Shown here: positions 1 through 11,829 of the stretch, piece by piece
Numbering within the stretch: the stretch's first letter is position 1
Layout of the letters: every line of letters starts with the position of its first letter
Assembly: GCF_003597395.2 (NCBI RefSeq)
Contig: NC_133770.1
Location: 36,159,086-36,223,085 of the forward strand
DNA length: 64,000 bases
Origin: Chelonoidis abingdonii
Taxonomy: Eukaryota; Chordata; Testudines; Testudinidae
Direction: 5' to 3'
Notes under the pieces: generated by a model
The model's database searches: none
What the model was told of the DNA's origin: nothing
The model's input: only the letters and a program-made list of their open reading frames with translations
Translations under genes and position numbers: made by a program

Positions 1-233
1 ACCCAGGAACCAACCCCTGTAACAAACGTCATTGCCTTCTCTGTCCCCATATCTACTCTAGCAACACCATCATAGGACCCAGCCACACCATCAGGGGCTC
101 ATTCACCTGCATGTCCACTAATGTTATATATGCCATCATGTGCCAGCAATGCCCCTCTGCCATGTACATGTACCACTTGTAAGGTAACTCCCTTCTCTTC
201 ATGTGCCAATATATATTTATGCCTGTAGCTGTA

Positions 234-371
234 ATTTTCACTCCATGCATCTGAAGAAGTGGATTTTTTACCCACAAAAGCTTATGCCCAAATAAATCTG
301 TTAGTCTTTAAGGTGCCACTGGACTTCTCGGTGTTTTTGTGGATACAGACTAACATGGCTACCCATCTGAT
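234..371 (+). mobile_element. Penelope-like element terminal fragment with hammerhead-like core
   Basis: This is one of the common amniote repeats that run from a CTGANGA-like core through GTTAGTCTTTAAGGTGCC to GACTAACATGGCTACC. It starts CTGAAGA, then A, then a stem, then AAAAGC where an intact core has GAAAGC. The order resembles a type I hammerhead ribozyme as known from Penelope-like elements. The GAAA box and the cleavage triplet are mutated, so this copy should be dead. Family assignment is from memory. Confidence 0.6.
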
Positions 372-774
372 ATTTATTATGGTAATATCCCATTCTCCAT
401 TAATGTTTGTTCCCCTTATGCCCTTCATATACTAACCATAGACTAGTGATGGAGTGCAGGATCATGCTGTATCCTAAATAAATGCAATATCATTCATATA
501 ACACTTTGACTTTAGCATTATTGCCATTGCAGCTGAATTTGTGCATTGTCACACAGCTGTAGGTGTTCTTGGATAAAGATCATCATGCAGCCAACTCACT
601 GAGAGTGCCATGTAAAAGTTCTGACAGGCATAAAAAATATGTGCCCAAATATTAAAAAGAAAATAGTATAATGTGCCAATTGTTGTTTTTAAATAAATTA
701 TATATTTGATAACATACTGTTTATCCGTATTTATTAATGAAAGGGTTTGAAGTAAAAAATATATTTGATTTCAG

Positions 775-847
775 GACTTTTTCTCTAGAGTGGTATTGGA
801 GACTGCAAATCTGATTGCATTGTGGATGTCAGTGGGCTTTGCTCATG
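775..847 (+). CDS. SELENOO-like: SelO-like exon (end of kinase N-lobe/catalytic loop)
   Basis: The exon encodes DFFSRVVLETANLIALWMSV then GFAH plus one base. It aligns with the SelO segment ending VGFCHG that precedes the catalytic loop. The acceptor is the AG at 773-774 and the donor is G|GTAAGC. A second pyrimidine-rich acceptor (AG at 787-788) would shorten the exon to 789-847. I prefer the longer form because the F-F-S-R residues match the F-R-E region of the family, but the choice is not certain. Confidence 0.85.
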
Positions 848-2420
848 GTAAGCAATGATAGCTCAATTAAATTATTGGTGTGGTAATTGTAAAATATTGT
901 GGTCTGTTAAAAGTCCCTTTACCCATAATAAACTCAAAGCCTTTTGGTTTTGGTATTTGTTTTGTTTAAATTCCCTAGAATTTATCAATGTTTGTTAAAA
1001 AGTTTTTTAAAAAGTTAAAAACGGTGCAAAAAAGTAACTTCACAGTTTTTTTGGTAATTATCAAGGTTAATGCTGGGGTCACAGGAGGACAAATAGCAAC
1101 AAGTAGAGAAAAGTAAGAAAGTTAAAATAGTTTAATGCTGTGATTTATTTCATGAATTGTATATTAACAGTACGTAGGTATATGCAAATGTGTGCATTCA
1201 TCTGTGTGTGTATCTTCCAGGACATTGCCTTACTTTAACAGACAGCCCCATGCTTACACTTAGATTAATTTATTATTAACATTAACACATTTATGTAATA
1301 TAATGTATTGGATTTTCTTAAGTGTTCAAAGTTCAGGTGAAAATCAGTAAAAACCAAAAAAAAAATTAGCTTTTTTAAAACCTGGGGATTTTTTGGTAGA
1401 GGTCCGTAAAAGTCAGAAATAAAGGTCCTTACATATACTTAATAATGGCTTTTGCTTTGTCATGTTTAATTCTTTTCTTTTTTTCCTTTATTTCAAACTT
1501 TTTGGCATTTTTACCTACAACAATACCCCTGTTGTTGTTTAGCACTTCTGCAAGTTTTTTCTGACAGATTCAAGAGATGTGTTGATTTTCAAAGTGCAGA
1601 AAGATTAGGAAGAGGCAAAAGACTGGCATAGTACATGGGCTTCTCAAAAAATTCTTTAAGAAGAGTTGCTGGTTAGTGGCAAAGAACACAGTTGTATCAA
1701 TATTACTTATTTCGGTCAGTCTACTGGATTTTTTTTTAAAGTGAACACTTCAGATGATACAATACAGTGGTTGTTTTTGAAAGACAGTTGCACTGATGTA
1801 GCACTAGTGCATGTAATAGTGTTTTGTAATATATTCCGAGACCATATGTTGGTGTCATATAATTGGCATGAGTTTGTGATGCCTTCATTAGATCCTGTCT
1901 TATACAGTGGTGGGGCCATATCAGTACCTAAATTCACTGATACATGAATTTATTGGTACAGCATCATGGGAATATTTGTTTATTTGGAAAACTACTGTAC
2001 TCTCAATATGCTATGAAACTTTGTTTCAGAATTATCCCCACACGGAGAATCAGCATGATATTGCTAATATAGCGCATACACAACTCACAAGGAAAGAAAA
2101 ATAATTGATCAAATGTGCATGAGGTAGTCATAGTTCCTCAATTTTGCCACTGAAAGTAAAAGAAGACAGTGCCATCTAGACAAAGAAATCAGATGAGATA
2201 TCACAGAGACATCAGATGTTTTCAGTTTTGATATATAAAATGCCTGCAAGATTGAGAACAAGAGATTTATCTTAAAATCCAGAATCTCATCTGCTGGGCC
2301 CAAATTTAGATAGATCCACCGTAATCTAGGCTTTTCAGCAAATTTTCTGCTTTTGATAAAAGTGTCTAGACTAAACTTTATTGTTTTGATAGTTGTATTT
2401 TTGTTGTTGATTAATTCTAG
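848..2420. other. SelO intron, no recognised element
   Basis: The stretch is AT-rich intronic DNA. An open frame near 1666-1947 encodes no family I recognise, and nothing suggests an exon. Confidence 0.5.
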
Positions 2421-2504
2421 GTGTGTGCAATACAGATAACTTCAGTTTGTTATCCATAACAATAGATTATGGTCCGTTTGGTTTTATGGAGTCCTATGAT
2501 CCAA
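2421..2504 (+). CDS. SELENOO-like: SelO-like exon with catalytic loop and DYG motif
   Basis: The exon completes HG and continues [20 protein letters not shown] then FMESYDP. NTDN and IDYG are the signature residues of SelO. In characterised bacterial SelO the Asn and the second Asp bind the metal, and both are present, so the product should be competent for catalysis. The acceptor is TTAATTCTAG and the donor is A|GTGAGT (phase 1). This is the most diagnostic exon of the gene. Confidence 0.95.
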
Positions 2505-3591
2505 GTGAGTATAGCATAGGTATTTGAATATACCTTTTTTGTTGGACATGCAATTTTCTTATTGTGTAGTTATAGAATTTTTGTGTGCTCAGAAAGTTAT
2601 TAACATTATTAGCACATGGATTCTGCATATGTGTACTGTATGTACATTAGTCAGAAAATAAATTTTGTGCATCTAGTTGCATTTTAGATCAGAGAGTAGT
2701 TTTACTGTGTATTACCCAAGTTATATTTTAAACTGTACACTAAAAAACTTGCAGATAATGTATATTACTACTAAACCCATTTCCATAAAAGAATCTCTCA
2801 TACTGACGTTCATCAGATTCCCAGATGTTATAGCAGAAATCAAGAAAAATCTGTAAAAATTGAATACAGCTAAAAGTAGCCAAAAGCAAAATCTGTCATC
2901 TTTTATCATTGTGACTTTACAGTCATAACTGTTAATCCGTGGAGTGAGGTGTGTGTGTGTGTCAAATCTGCCCAGTTATAACACTCTACTGTAAATCTTT
3001 CATTGAAAGCATGAATTACATTACTCTCGCCATCTATAATAAATAGACATAGGTCCAGAAGATGGTGTTCAGATGTACATTACATTTAGGCTGGGGTTTA
3101 GAACTCAAATCGTGGCTGGGGTCAGCCTCAGTGGTGTTGAAATCTGACTGTCTATTTTCATAAGGTTTCAGGCTCAAATGATGAAAATCTCCTGAAATCT
3201 GATCTTGTACACCTTGGGCATATCTCAGCTGGAACCTTAAAAGAGGCTCTTCTAGTTTTCTTTCTTTCCCTGAAGCCAAACCAGAGGTGTGGATGTAGAT
3301 CTGGGGATTCAGATTTGAACATGTGCCTCAGCTCCCAAAATTCACCGTTATGTAGGTGGGCTGGGGAGGAGAGTAGGGTTGCATTTGAAGTAGTGTTTTG
3401 GGCCCACCTCTAATAACAATGAATCAAACAAAGTAGAATTCCTTTGTGACACCAACTGTGAAATGCTGTTCCTAGTCACAGTCCTTGTTTCCTTCTGAGT
3501 GCCGGGGCTGATCCCCATTAGTATTGCTTCTGGTAGTAGCTTCCTCAGAGAGTACAAAGGAGGATCCAAGACGACAGCCTTTCCCCTTATA

Positions 3592-4911
3592 GGGTACGTC
3601 TACACTGCACGATTATTTCGAATTAGCTTAAACCGATATTACAAAACAGATCTAATAAAATCGGTTTAGCGCGTCCACAGTGGGATCCGAAATCGATTGT
3701 TTGCGTCCATGGTCCAAGCTACCATCGATTTCAGGAGCGGTGCACTGTGGAGCTGCTTCCTCAGCTATCCCATAGTTCCCACTTCCGTGTTGAGAGCACA
3801 GTGCCTGATGGGGCAGAAAACACTGACCCGGGTGGTGCTGGGTACAGCCTCACCCCTCCCTTTGTGAAGGCAGCAGACAACCCTTTGGCGCCTTTTTTCG
3901 CGGAGTGCATTTGAGCAAACGCCATAGCACAGCAATCTTTCCTTTTTTTTCACGTGGGGTGGGGGGAATAAACTGAGGAGCTGTTCCCTGAACCAGCCAG
4001 ACACTGTGTTTGAACCTACAGACATTGGAGCTCAGCCAAGAATGCAAATATTTTCAGAGACTGCTGTGGACTGTGGGATAGCTGGAGTCCCAGTACCCCT
4101 CCCTCCCTTCATGAGCGTCCATTTGAGTCTCTGGCTTCCCGTTACGCTTGTCACAACAGCGCTTGGTATCCTGGAGTTTTATTCAGATGCTTTGGCATTT
4201 CGTGTTCTGTAACGGAGCTGCATACAACAGATTTGTCTCCCCTACAGCGATCAGACCTAGTATCTCCCGTACGGTCTATGCTGGAGCTCTTTTCGATTTC
4301 AACTGCATTGCCAGCCGTGCTGATAGCGCTCCACGCTGGGCAAGCAGGAAATGTAATTCAAAAGTTCGCGGGCTTTTCCTGTTTACCTGCCCGCTGCATC
4401 TGAGTTCAAATTGCTGTCCAGAGGTCATTCTGCACTCTGGGATGCCGCCCGGAGGCCAATAACGTTCGATTTCCATCCACATGAACCCTAATCCGAGTTA
4501 TCACTATCGATTTAGCGCTACTCTCTCGTTTGGGAGGAGTTCAGAATCGATTTAAGGAGCGTTAACTCGATATTAATGACGACGTTCGTGGGGGAGGGAG
4601 GATGTGAGAGCCCAGTGCTAGCTTGTTTGCGGGAGTGAGGGGGGCCGCTGTAGAAGAGAGATCGCGGGTTCGGGAATCGCTCCGCAACGAGAGGAGGAGC
4701 GCGGCTAGGAAAGAGTTCGGGTAGTGAGTGGAGGGTGCGGTGTGGGTTTGCTGGTGATGAAGAATGCGGACGCGTGTGGCGCGCGGGGCGCATGCCGGCG
4801 CGAGCGGTGGCCGCGGTGGCGGGATGTAGGTAAGGTGAAGCCAAATGGATACAGCGTTAAATCGGTATATCGGCCATTAAACCGATTTAAAGTCGCAGTG
4901 TAGACCTGGCC
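3592..4911. mobile_element. Harbinger-like non-autonomous DNA transposon, copy 1 (1320 bp)
   Basis: The termini are inverted: GGGTACGTCTACACTGC at the left and GCAGTGTAGACCTGGCC at the right. The flanks are a 3-bp direct repeat ATA (3589-3591, 4912-4914). A second copy lies at 12507-13704 with its own TCA duplication, which fixes the ends. The 3-bp target duplication and GG start suggest PIF/Harbinger, although the target is not the usual TWA. There is no transposase. Relative to copy 2 it lacks about 130 bp near 3930 and carries about 250 bp of extra GC- and CpG-rich sequence (about 4588-4840). Open frames inside are incidental. Confidence 0.8.
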
Positions 4912-5245
4912 ATAGACACTGACCAGCAGAGCTGGCCCTGTTCTGGACAAGAAGTGTGGGCTGCATCTTTTCTGAGGTTGATGCTGTAGCTATGCTTACC
5001 CTTTGCTCCTGGATGCATTATGCCTTTCATGAAGGATATGCATTTGCCTATTCACCACTCCTCAAAGTGGACTTTCTTGTGCTGGAACATTTTAGCCCTA
5101 AATATTTCAGAAGCTAATATATAATTATATACATTTTGAAATAATATTTATGTTCAGATAATTAGTGTCACTAGACTACTTAAAAATATATGCAATGGAT
5201 TTACTTAGAGTACATTGTAAAAATATATTGTTGTTTGGAAGACCG

Positions 5246-5316
5246 GAATCCCTAGGCATCTAACCATATGATATTTAATAATATTAAATATCATATGGTT
5301 AGATGCCTAGGGATTC
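5246..5316. repeat. perfect 71-bp palindrome (35-bp arms, 1-nt spacer)
   Basis: Arms 5246-5280 and 5282-5316 are exact reverse complements, beginning GAATCCCTAGGCATC and ending GATGCCTAGGGATTC. The single spacer base is A at 5281. It lies in a SelO intron with no sign of a flanking transposon. Confidence 0.95.
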
Positions 5317-5670
5317 TTTAATATAAATAATAAAGAATACTGAAAAACATTTTCTGAATGTAAAAAAAAAATGGCTGTTTAAATATCTGAATTTATTCTG
5401 TGTCTTGAAGTAGGAAAACAACACTTGTGACCATCTGGGAACTTGTGCTCTAAGAATATATTCTTTACTCTGGCAAATGTTAGATCTCAGGCTTACCCAT
5501 TGTAAATAAATATTCTTGTGTTTGGAGTACTCTGAGTTAATATTTAGTGCTTTCAGGACTTCTATTAGTTTGCTGTTTAAATATGAAAAATTAGCCTAGT
5601 TAAAATATTAAACTTCTGTTGTTTATTCTAATTAATCTGTTGCAAAAATGTGATGCTTTGTTTCAAACAG

Positions 5671-5800
5671 ATTTTGTTCCAAACACATCTGATGATGAAA
5701 GGAGGTATAAAATAGGAAACCAAGCAAATGTTGGGATGTTTAATCTGAACAAGCTGTTACAAGCTCTAAAACCTGTATTGGATCGCAGACAAAAGCAGCT
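5671..5800 (+). CDS. SELENOO-like: SelO-like exon (activation-segment side, NTSDDERRY)
   Basis: Read in frame across the splice it gives N-FVPNTSDDERRYKIGNQAN, then VGMFNLNKLLQALKPVLDRR and QKQ plus two bases. The family motif is PNxSDxxGRYxYxxQPxxxxWNLxKLAEAL. The usual G of GRY is R here and the usual W of WNL is F, which are lineage differences rather than breaks. The acceptor is TTTCAAACAG and the donor is CT|GTAAGT. Confidence 0.93.
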
Positions 5801-6262
5801 GTAAGTTATCCTTAAAAATATCTTCACACTTAAAAGAACTAGAGAGATTATTCTATAATGGCCAGATGTGTACGAGAAAAGGGGGCTATCTTTTTATGAA
5901 GTTTGATTTCTAAACAGAAAGTATTTTCTGAATATGTTATGGACCACACAAGACTGTTTGTTTTAAAAACAAACAAAAAATATCAAAATGGGGTAAGAGG
6001 GAAGTTTTTCATAAATAGGCACAAACCAGAAGAAGGTTTCACGCTTGAATGTGAAGCTGAATTGTGTCGTTGGTATTACTGTTAGTCAATAGGATTTGAT
6101 ATTTCCTTACTTTTATAGTGCTTTCCAGATTCTGGAGGGATACTCTGAGCATTATTATACATGGTATGTACTTCCATAACTCAGATTTTAAAGAAGCATA
6201 TACTATAAAATATGTTTTCAGAACAATTTCTTTGCCTTCATAATTTCTGTTTCTACTTTCAG

Positions 6263-6344
6263 TTTTACAGAACTATTTAGAGCAAAATTGGGTCTCCTTG
6301 GGGAGAGTGAGGATGATAACTATTTGATTGCATTTCTCCTAAAA
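6263..6344 (+). CDS. SELENOO-like: SelO-like exon (FTELFRAKLGL)
   Basis: After the split Leu codon it reads FTELFRAKLGLLGESEDDNY then LIAFLLK. It matches the SelO stretch with F..xxxxMRxKLGL that follows the NLxKLAEAL helix. The acceptor is TTCTACTTTCAG and the donor is AAA|GTGAGT (phase 0). A nearer AG (6269-6270) would break the frame and was not used. Confidence 0.9.
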
Positions 6345-6434
6345 GTGAGTTTATTATTGGTCATTCTTTTGGGGATATTTGAACCGATGTCTAATATTTT
6401 AAGGACACTGATAGAAATGTATTTAATTTCATAG

Positions 6435-6527
6435 CTCATGGAAGATACAAAGGCTGATTTTACAATGGCATTTCGGCAGCTCAGTGAGATTACTCAAGAC
6501 CAGCTAAAAGAGCTCCGTATTCCTCAG
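6435..6527 (+). CDS. SELENOO-like: SelO-like exon (ADFT motif)
   Basis: The exon is 31 whole codons starting LMEDTKADFTMAFRQLSEIT and ending LKELRIPQ. The ADFTxxF core is conserved in SelO (GADFTNTF in the human protein). The acceptor is TTTCATAG and the donor is CAG|GTATTA. The next exon lies 17.9 kb downstream because of the DIRS/CR1 nest in the following intron. Confidence 0.92.
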
Positions 6528-7083
6528 GTATTAATTAATATATGATATTTTAGGAACATCTTACTGGCCTTTGAGCTCACCTAGGCAAGTATGGAATGAA
6601 TAAGTGAGTAATTATGGGTACATAGTGAAAACTGCATGCGTCAGATTTTCAGTTACAGGCATAACATGGACACTCGCAGAATTATATCCACACACAACTT
6701 CACTTGCATGAATGCCTGCATACAGCAGGTATGTCTTCTGAGCACCTTCAGCCACATTAGATGAAAGGATTGCCAAGAGCGCCATCTCCTAATATGTTTT
6801 ATTGCTTTTAACTGTATATGTTTAAACAGCAAAAATATTAATGGGAAAAAAACTACTTTTGTTAATATAGAGATAGTTAAAAGCAGTTCTTCATAAAGCA
6901 TGTATAGTATCTTCAAAGTTTACATTCTACAGCCTTTACAGACAAGGACCCTGCATCTGACAACTTTATATTTCTTCTTCAAGCAGTGTCCACTTCAGGT
7001 AAGCTCACACCCTTGCGCCTTTAATCAGATTTTTGGTAGTAGTGCCCATTTGCCCGTGCATGTGACCTACGCTTCCTTGGGCC

Positions 7084-7262
7084 CCGACTTACACAAGCGT
7101 TCCATTCCAAAATGCCTTGTGTAACTCAGGAACATATACCTGACCATTACGCGCAAAAAAAACACAAAAAAACACCTTTCTAGCTTACGGAACTTACGAA
7201 ACTTTTTCCATAAGTGCGGATTTGGGCAAGTCGGGTTTGCGTAACCCGGGGAGTGTTTGTAT
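7084..7262. mobile_element. short CpG-containing repeat inserted near the DIRS left end
   Basis: The sequence between DIRS-like CTTGGGCCCC and TATAGAGCTGCATGG is foreign to the element. It contains related inverted stretches (GACTTACACAAGCG at the left, GGGTTTGCGTAACCCGGG near the right), as in small hairpin MITEs. The exact ends are not resolved. Confidence 0.4.
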
Positions 7263-8589
7263 AGAGCTGCATGGGTGAACTGGCCCAGTTCCTTCTCAAC
7301 CTCCTGGGCCTAACACAGAGCATTAGTGTGCCTTACTTTTTGAAGTTTCTGAGCTTGGTTACGCTTCTTTAGTTTATTGTTTTTTCTTTAGTTATTTTAT
7401 TTACTTTTTATTTAGGGGGACTTTCTCTTGATCCCTTTTCCCTTTGGGGAGGGAAAACTTCCCATATTAAATTCCTTTGCCCTAGCGTATGTCAGGCTTT
7501 CCAGGCTTCAGCAGTGCATCTCTTACCGGGAGGCCATTCCATTCAGTGACGTATTCCCATTGTTTCTGTTGCTTGGGGTGTCTCATATCCCTCATAAGTG
7601 CTCCATTTGCTCAACTTTTAAGGGCAGGGCTAGAAAACATTGAGAACTAAAACTGAGATTCTTAGTGATGGAGCATTCCCTCCAACTGGGCTCAGATCCC
7701 GGTCAGGAGACCCCCTGGATGTCAGTCACTTAATTAATACAGTGCCCCGTCATCTTTGACGTGTTTACCTGAGGTAGATCCACAGATAAGACCCATAGAA
7801 TGCAAAGACATTCTCCACAGAAAGAGTCCATTTCAAAAAGACCTCAGTCTCCACAGAGCAAGACTGCTGCGGACACCTTGCGTCCCACCTTGGGTGTGGC
7901 TGAGGCTCCAGATGCTCTCGGAATCGATCCTGTGCCTCGGGCGTCAGGCTCAGGAGAAGAAAAGCATGCTTCATCGAACCATTCCACAGCTCAGAAAACG
8001 GTACCCGCACTTCTTTGATAAAGTCTACATCTAAGGTGGCCACTGAGATGGTGTCAGTACCGGGAAGACACTATGCCTCTTATCCAGTCTCTGCACTCCC
8101 CAAGGCATCTTCATCAGTACCATCTATTTCAACGAGAGTGGACTTGCCAGAACAGCATTTACCCTCAGTACCAACAATGGAATGGCGCCCCACTCTTCAA
8201 ACCAACCCAGTATCATAGAAGTTCAGATTCTCAAGGAATCTGTTTGTTTCAGAGAGGCTGGAGTTTCCCTTATTGATTGGTACCAGGAGGTTATCAGTAC
8301 CAAGAAAAGCACAGTCACTGAGATGCGACCTTTCCCTAGTACTGCTTGACTCATCAACATCTTCAGAGAGTACCAGTGCTTCCCTTCTTGAAGAGGAAGA
8401 ATTTTCCTCCAGTTTGAGTATTTTGATCCAGGGATTTCCATCCCGACACTTCTGACAAGAGAGTTGCATCAAAAAACGGCCCATGTGTCCCAGACCTTGC
8501 TCAAACACGAGTGGTTGCCACTCCTGTCAAGGCTGATTCCCCAGTCTGACACTTCGAGTGCAGAAGGTGGGGGCCTGCAAGGACTCTAA

Positions 8590-8748
8590 AAATTAATACT
8601 TGTATTAAACTCCCAAGGTTTCAGCTTTTCTCTGAACTTGGATTGGTAGATGCTGCCACTACCCAAGTGCAGAACCTCTTTGAGAAACCAGGAAGCCTCA
8701 CTTGGGAATTCCTTCCTGTGGGGTACTCTCAAGCCTCCCCACCCCCCA

Positions 8749-8781
<33 letters not shown>

Positions 8782-9482
8782 GGTGGAAGAGCTGAAAAAG
8801 AGAGGAGGAAAAAAAGGAAATTAGCTGTTGTCACCAGCTAATTAAACAACGTGTACACCTCTTAAGACACATAAATCTTTTAAAAAGGTAAATTTTTTTT
8901 TTTTTAAAAAAAGGAAGGAAAATACATCAGGGAATTCAGCTATTGCAATATTTTAGAAGAGCAATTACAAGGATTAAGCCCCAAGAATTTTTTTTTTTTT
9001 TTTTTTTTGTAGGGTCCAGCATAAAGGTTACAAGGAGAACAAAAGCTCGGGGGTTAGCACAGCAGAATCCACAAGCCATAAAGAAATAAAGGGATAAACC
9101 TAATCGTGACTTCCTAGACATTTCCTGATCTACTTACATATCCGAGAGTTTCAGATGAGTGGTTTCTAGGTATGATACTGATGATTTTTCATACCTGACC
9201 CCAAGCTTTTTACAGCACCGCTGCTCTGTCCCCCTCTTCCCAGGAGAATAGCCACAGACAGACAGGGGGGAAGATTTTTTTCTCAATTTTAAAAAGTTCT
9301 AGCCTTCCTATTGGCTCTTTTGGTCAGGTGCCCACTCACTTCCTTTTACCTATGCATAACAATGAGACTTTTAAAATCTTTACAGGTAAAGCAAGTAGAG
9401 AACAGCTACTAAGAGGTATTTTATAGCTAACTGGCTGACTGGGTGTCCATAAAAGTGAGTTACTGCCCCCCTTCATTTATCA
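8590..9482 (-). mobile_element. LTR-like repeat inserted in the DIRS gag region
   Basis: This roughly 0.9 kb non-coding repeat contains the CT/CA microsatellite. It ends at CCCCCCTTCATTTATCA, which reads TGATAAATGAAGG on the - strand, as an LTR start would. I recall the same sequence as a dispersed turtle repeat. DIRS-like sequence resumes on both sides. A matching target duplication was not found, so the left end is approximate. Confidence 0.55.
8747..8781 (+). repeat. (CT)n(CA)n microsatellite
   Basis: This is a run of CT dinucleotides followed by CA dinucleotides inside the LTR-like repeat. It is a likely length polymorphism. Confidence 0.9.
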
Positions 9483-11019
9483 TAGCCCCTGATGCTTCTT
9501 GGTCCTCAGTGGCCTACTGGGATCCATCAGCAGTTTTACCATGCCTCTAGTCTCTCTTTCAGGAAATACAGGGGAGAAGCTCCTGTACTCCAACTTCTCC
9601 TCCTCTCTTACCTCAGGCACCTTTGAGGGGCAGGAGGCCAGGGCAGATAAAGAAGTCACTCCCCAAACAAACATTTCCTCATCTTCCCCAAATGAATCCT
9701 CATCTTCCCCAAATGAATCTGTTATACTTCCCACACTGACTGTGGCTGATGACTTTGGGCACTTTAAAAGTTAATGAAGTGCATTGCAAATTCCTGTCAG
9801 ATCAAGGAGTCACAAGATAAGCTCCTGGACATCCTCCAGTGGACTCCCTCTACCTGAGTTGATCTGCCTACTAATCAGTTTCAGTTGGATCCTGCCAAAT
9901 CCATCTGGGAGTTCCCTGCTATGGTTCTGCTGAAGTGCAAATGGGCATATAAGAAAATATTACATCCCAGCTAAGAATTCTGAATTTCTGTTCACCCATC
10001 CAACACCAAAGTCCTTGGTTGTGGAGGCAGTAAATGAACATGGCAGACAATGTTATGCGAAGGCCATGCCATATGGTAAGGGCCAAAAATGCTTTGATCT
10101 ATTCAACAGAAAGATCTATTCATCCAAGACTCTTCAGTTTAGGATCGTGAACTATCAAGCTCTCATGGCTAAATGAAATAACTCAAATTATGCCAAATTT
10201 GCCACTTTATTGAGCATCTGCTGGATGATCAACATGACCAGTTTCAGGCTATCATTAATGAGGGTCATCTTTTAGCTAGAACATCGGTCTCTTTGGATGC
10301 AGCTGATACTGCTGCTCAATCCATCTCTATGGCAGTAGTCATGCAGAGGACTTCCTGACTCTAGCTGTCTGGATTCCCAAGGGAGGTCCAGATCATGGTT
10401 GAAGACCTTCTCTTCGATGGCCTCAAACTGTTTGCTGAGTCCACAGATGATTCACTGTGTACCTTAAGGAGTCCAGAACTACATTAAGATCCTTTGGGAT
10501 TTACACACCTACAAACAAATGAAAATTTAGTACATCCCAAACTGCACAAAGATCCCTTCCCACTTCATTCTCAGGTTTTCAGAGACCATATCAACCACCC
10601 AGGAAAAAGCCAAGGTTCCAGAGGAAGAGATCACCTGCTCCTTCTGCACCATCATTATCATCTAAGCCAGACAGAGCACCTGAGCATGGATGCTTCTACC
10701 CATATCCTGCTGTGGTTTTGCAGGGACTGTAACTTTCAAATTCCACTTACTGATATCCAGGCTGGGGGAGGGGCATCCAATATGAAAGGTGCCTACTGGT
10801 GGAATCTCTCAGGCAGCAGGTGGGAGAGCTACAGGAGGAGGTGGCTAGGTTGAGGAGCATCTGAATCCACGAGCGATTCCTGGACAGTGTCCATGTGGAG
10901 ACAACCGAGGTAGCTGTCCTAGTACACAGGACTGCTGACACACCACTGGTGGAGGAGGAGATGGCTCAGGGTGGACACTGGCAGCTGGTTACTTCTGGCA
11001 GCGGGCAGTGCTCCACCCC

Positions 11020-11660
11020 TGCTCCGAACCCTCCTGCTGTGGTAATAGGTAACCGTTATGCTCTTCTTGATACAGGAGAGAAGGAATCACCTCACCTTCT
11101 ACAGTAAAGGAGGAGAAGCCTCATACCCTGATGCTGGGAGGTCTGCTGCCCCACTGCAAATAGGAAATGTAGGGTAGTGGTGGTCGGAGACCCTCTGCTG
11201 AGGGGACGGAGGCGCTCATCTGTCGCCGACATTCATCTTGGGAGGTATGCTGCCTGCCGGGGCCCATATCCGAGAATGTTACAAGGCTTGTCAAGGATTA
11301 TCCAGCCCTCTGACTACTACCCAATGCTACTCATCCATGTGGCACAAATGATCTGCAAGGTGTGACACTGAGCGGATCAAGAGTGACTACAGGGCTCTGA
11401 GAGTAAGGGTGAAGGAGTTTGGAGCGAAGGTGGTATTCTCTTCGATTCTTCTGTCAAAGGTAGGGGACCGGGCAGAGAGAGATGCATCATGGAGGTGAAT
11501 GCCTGGCTGCAAAGATAGTGTCGCCAGGAGGCTTGGCTCCTCGACGATGGGATGCTATTCAAGGAAGGACTGCTACAGAGGTGGCATTCACCTTTCAAGG
11601 AGGGGAAAGACCTGTTTGCACACAGACTGGCTAACCTAGTGAGGAGGGCTTAAACTAGGT
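11020..11660 (+). pseudogene. CR1 ORF1 remnant with esterase-like domain
   Basis: The frames read RVVVVGDPLLRGRRRSSVAD, then RLIQ/RIIQPSDYYPMLLIH and later a conceptual KVVFSSILL stretch. The turtle CR1 ORF1 esterase has GDSLLRG, LIQPSDYYPLLLIHVG and VVFSSILP. The serine-equivalent position of GDSLLRG reads P here, and the frame shifts after LLIHV, so the domain is dead. Confidence 0.75.
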
Positions 11661-11829
11661 TAGATGGAGACAGGTAAGCAAAGCCACAGGTAAGTGGGGA
11701 ACATGGAGACCTGGAAGATGGTCGGAAACAAGAGGAGCGTGGGCTATAATGACAGAGAGAAAGGAGGGTCAGGCAAAACTGGGAGGCAAGATCAAACCAG
11801 TATCTTAGATGCCTATATAGATGCGGAAG

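Larger units (their letters stand above)
7750..10745 (+). pseudogene. decayed DIRS gag-like ORF (interrupted)
   Basis: Frames around 9880-10480 read LVVEAVNEHGRQCYAKAMP, then KCFDLFNRKIYSSKTLQF, NYQALMAK and MVEDLLFDGLKLFAESTDDS. These match the DIRS gag pattern KKLDLFGRKVYSS and LPFDGxKLFAESTDD. Many stops and shifts are present. An LTR-like repeat splits it at about 8590-9482, and a CR1 begins just after it. It is not expected to make protein. Confidence 0.7.

Noticed and set aside
1666..1947. 93-codon frame in the second SelO intron
   Set aside because: No family match, a competing frame on the other strand, and SelO exons on both sides already join in phase.
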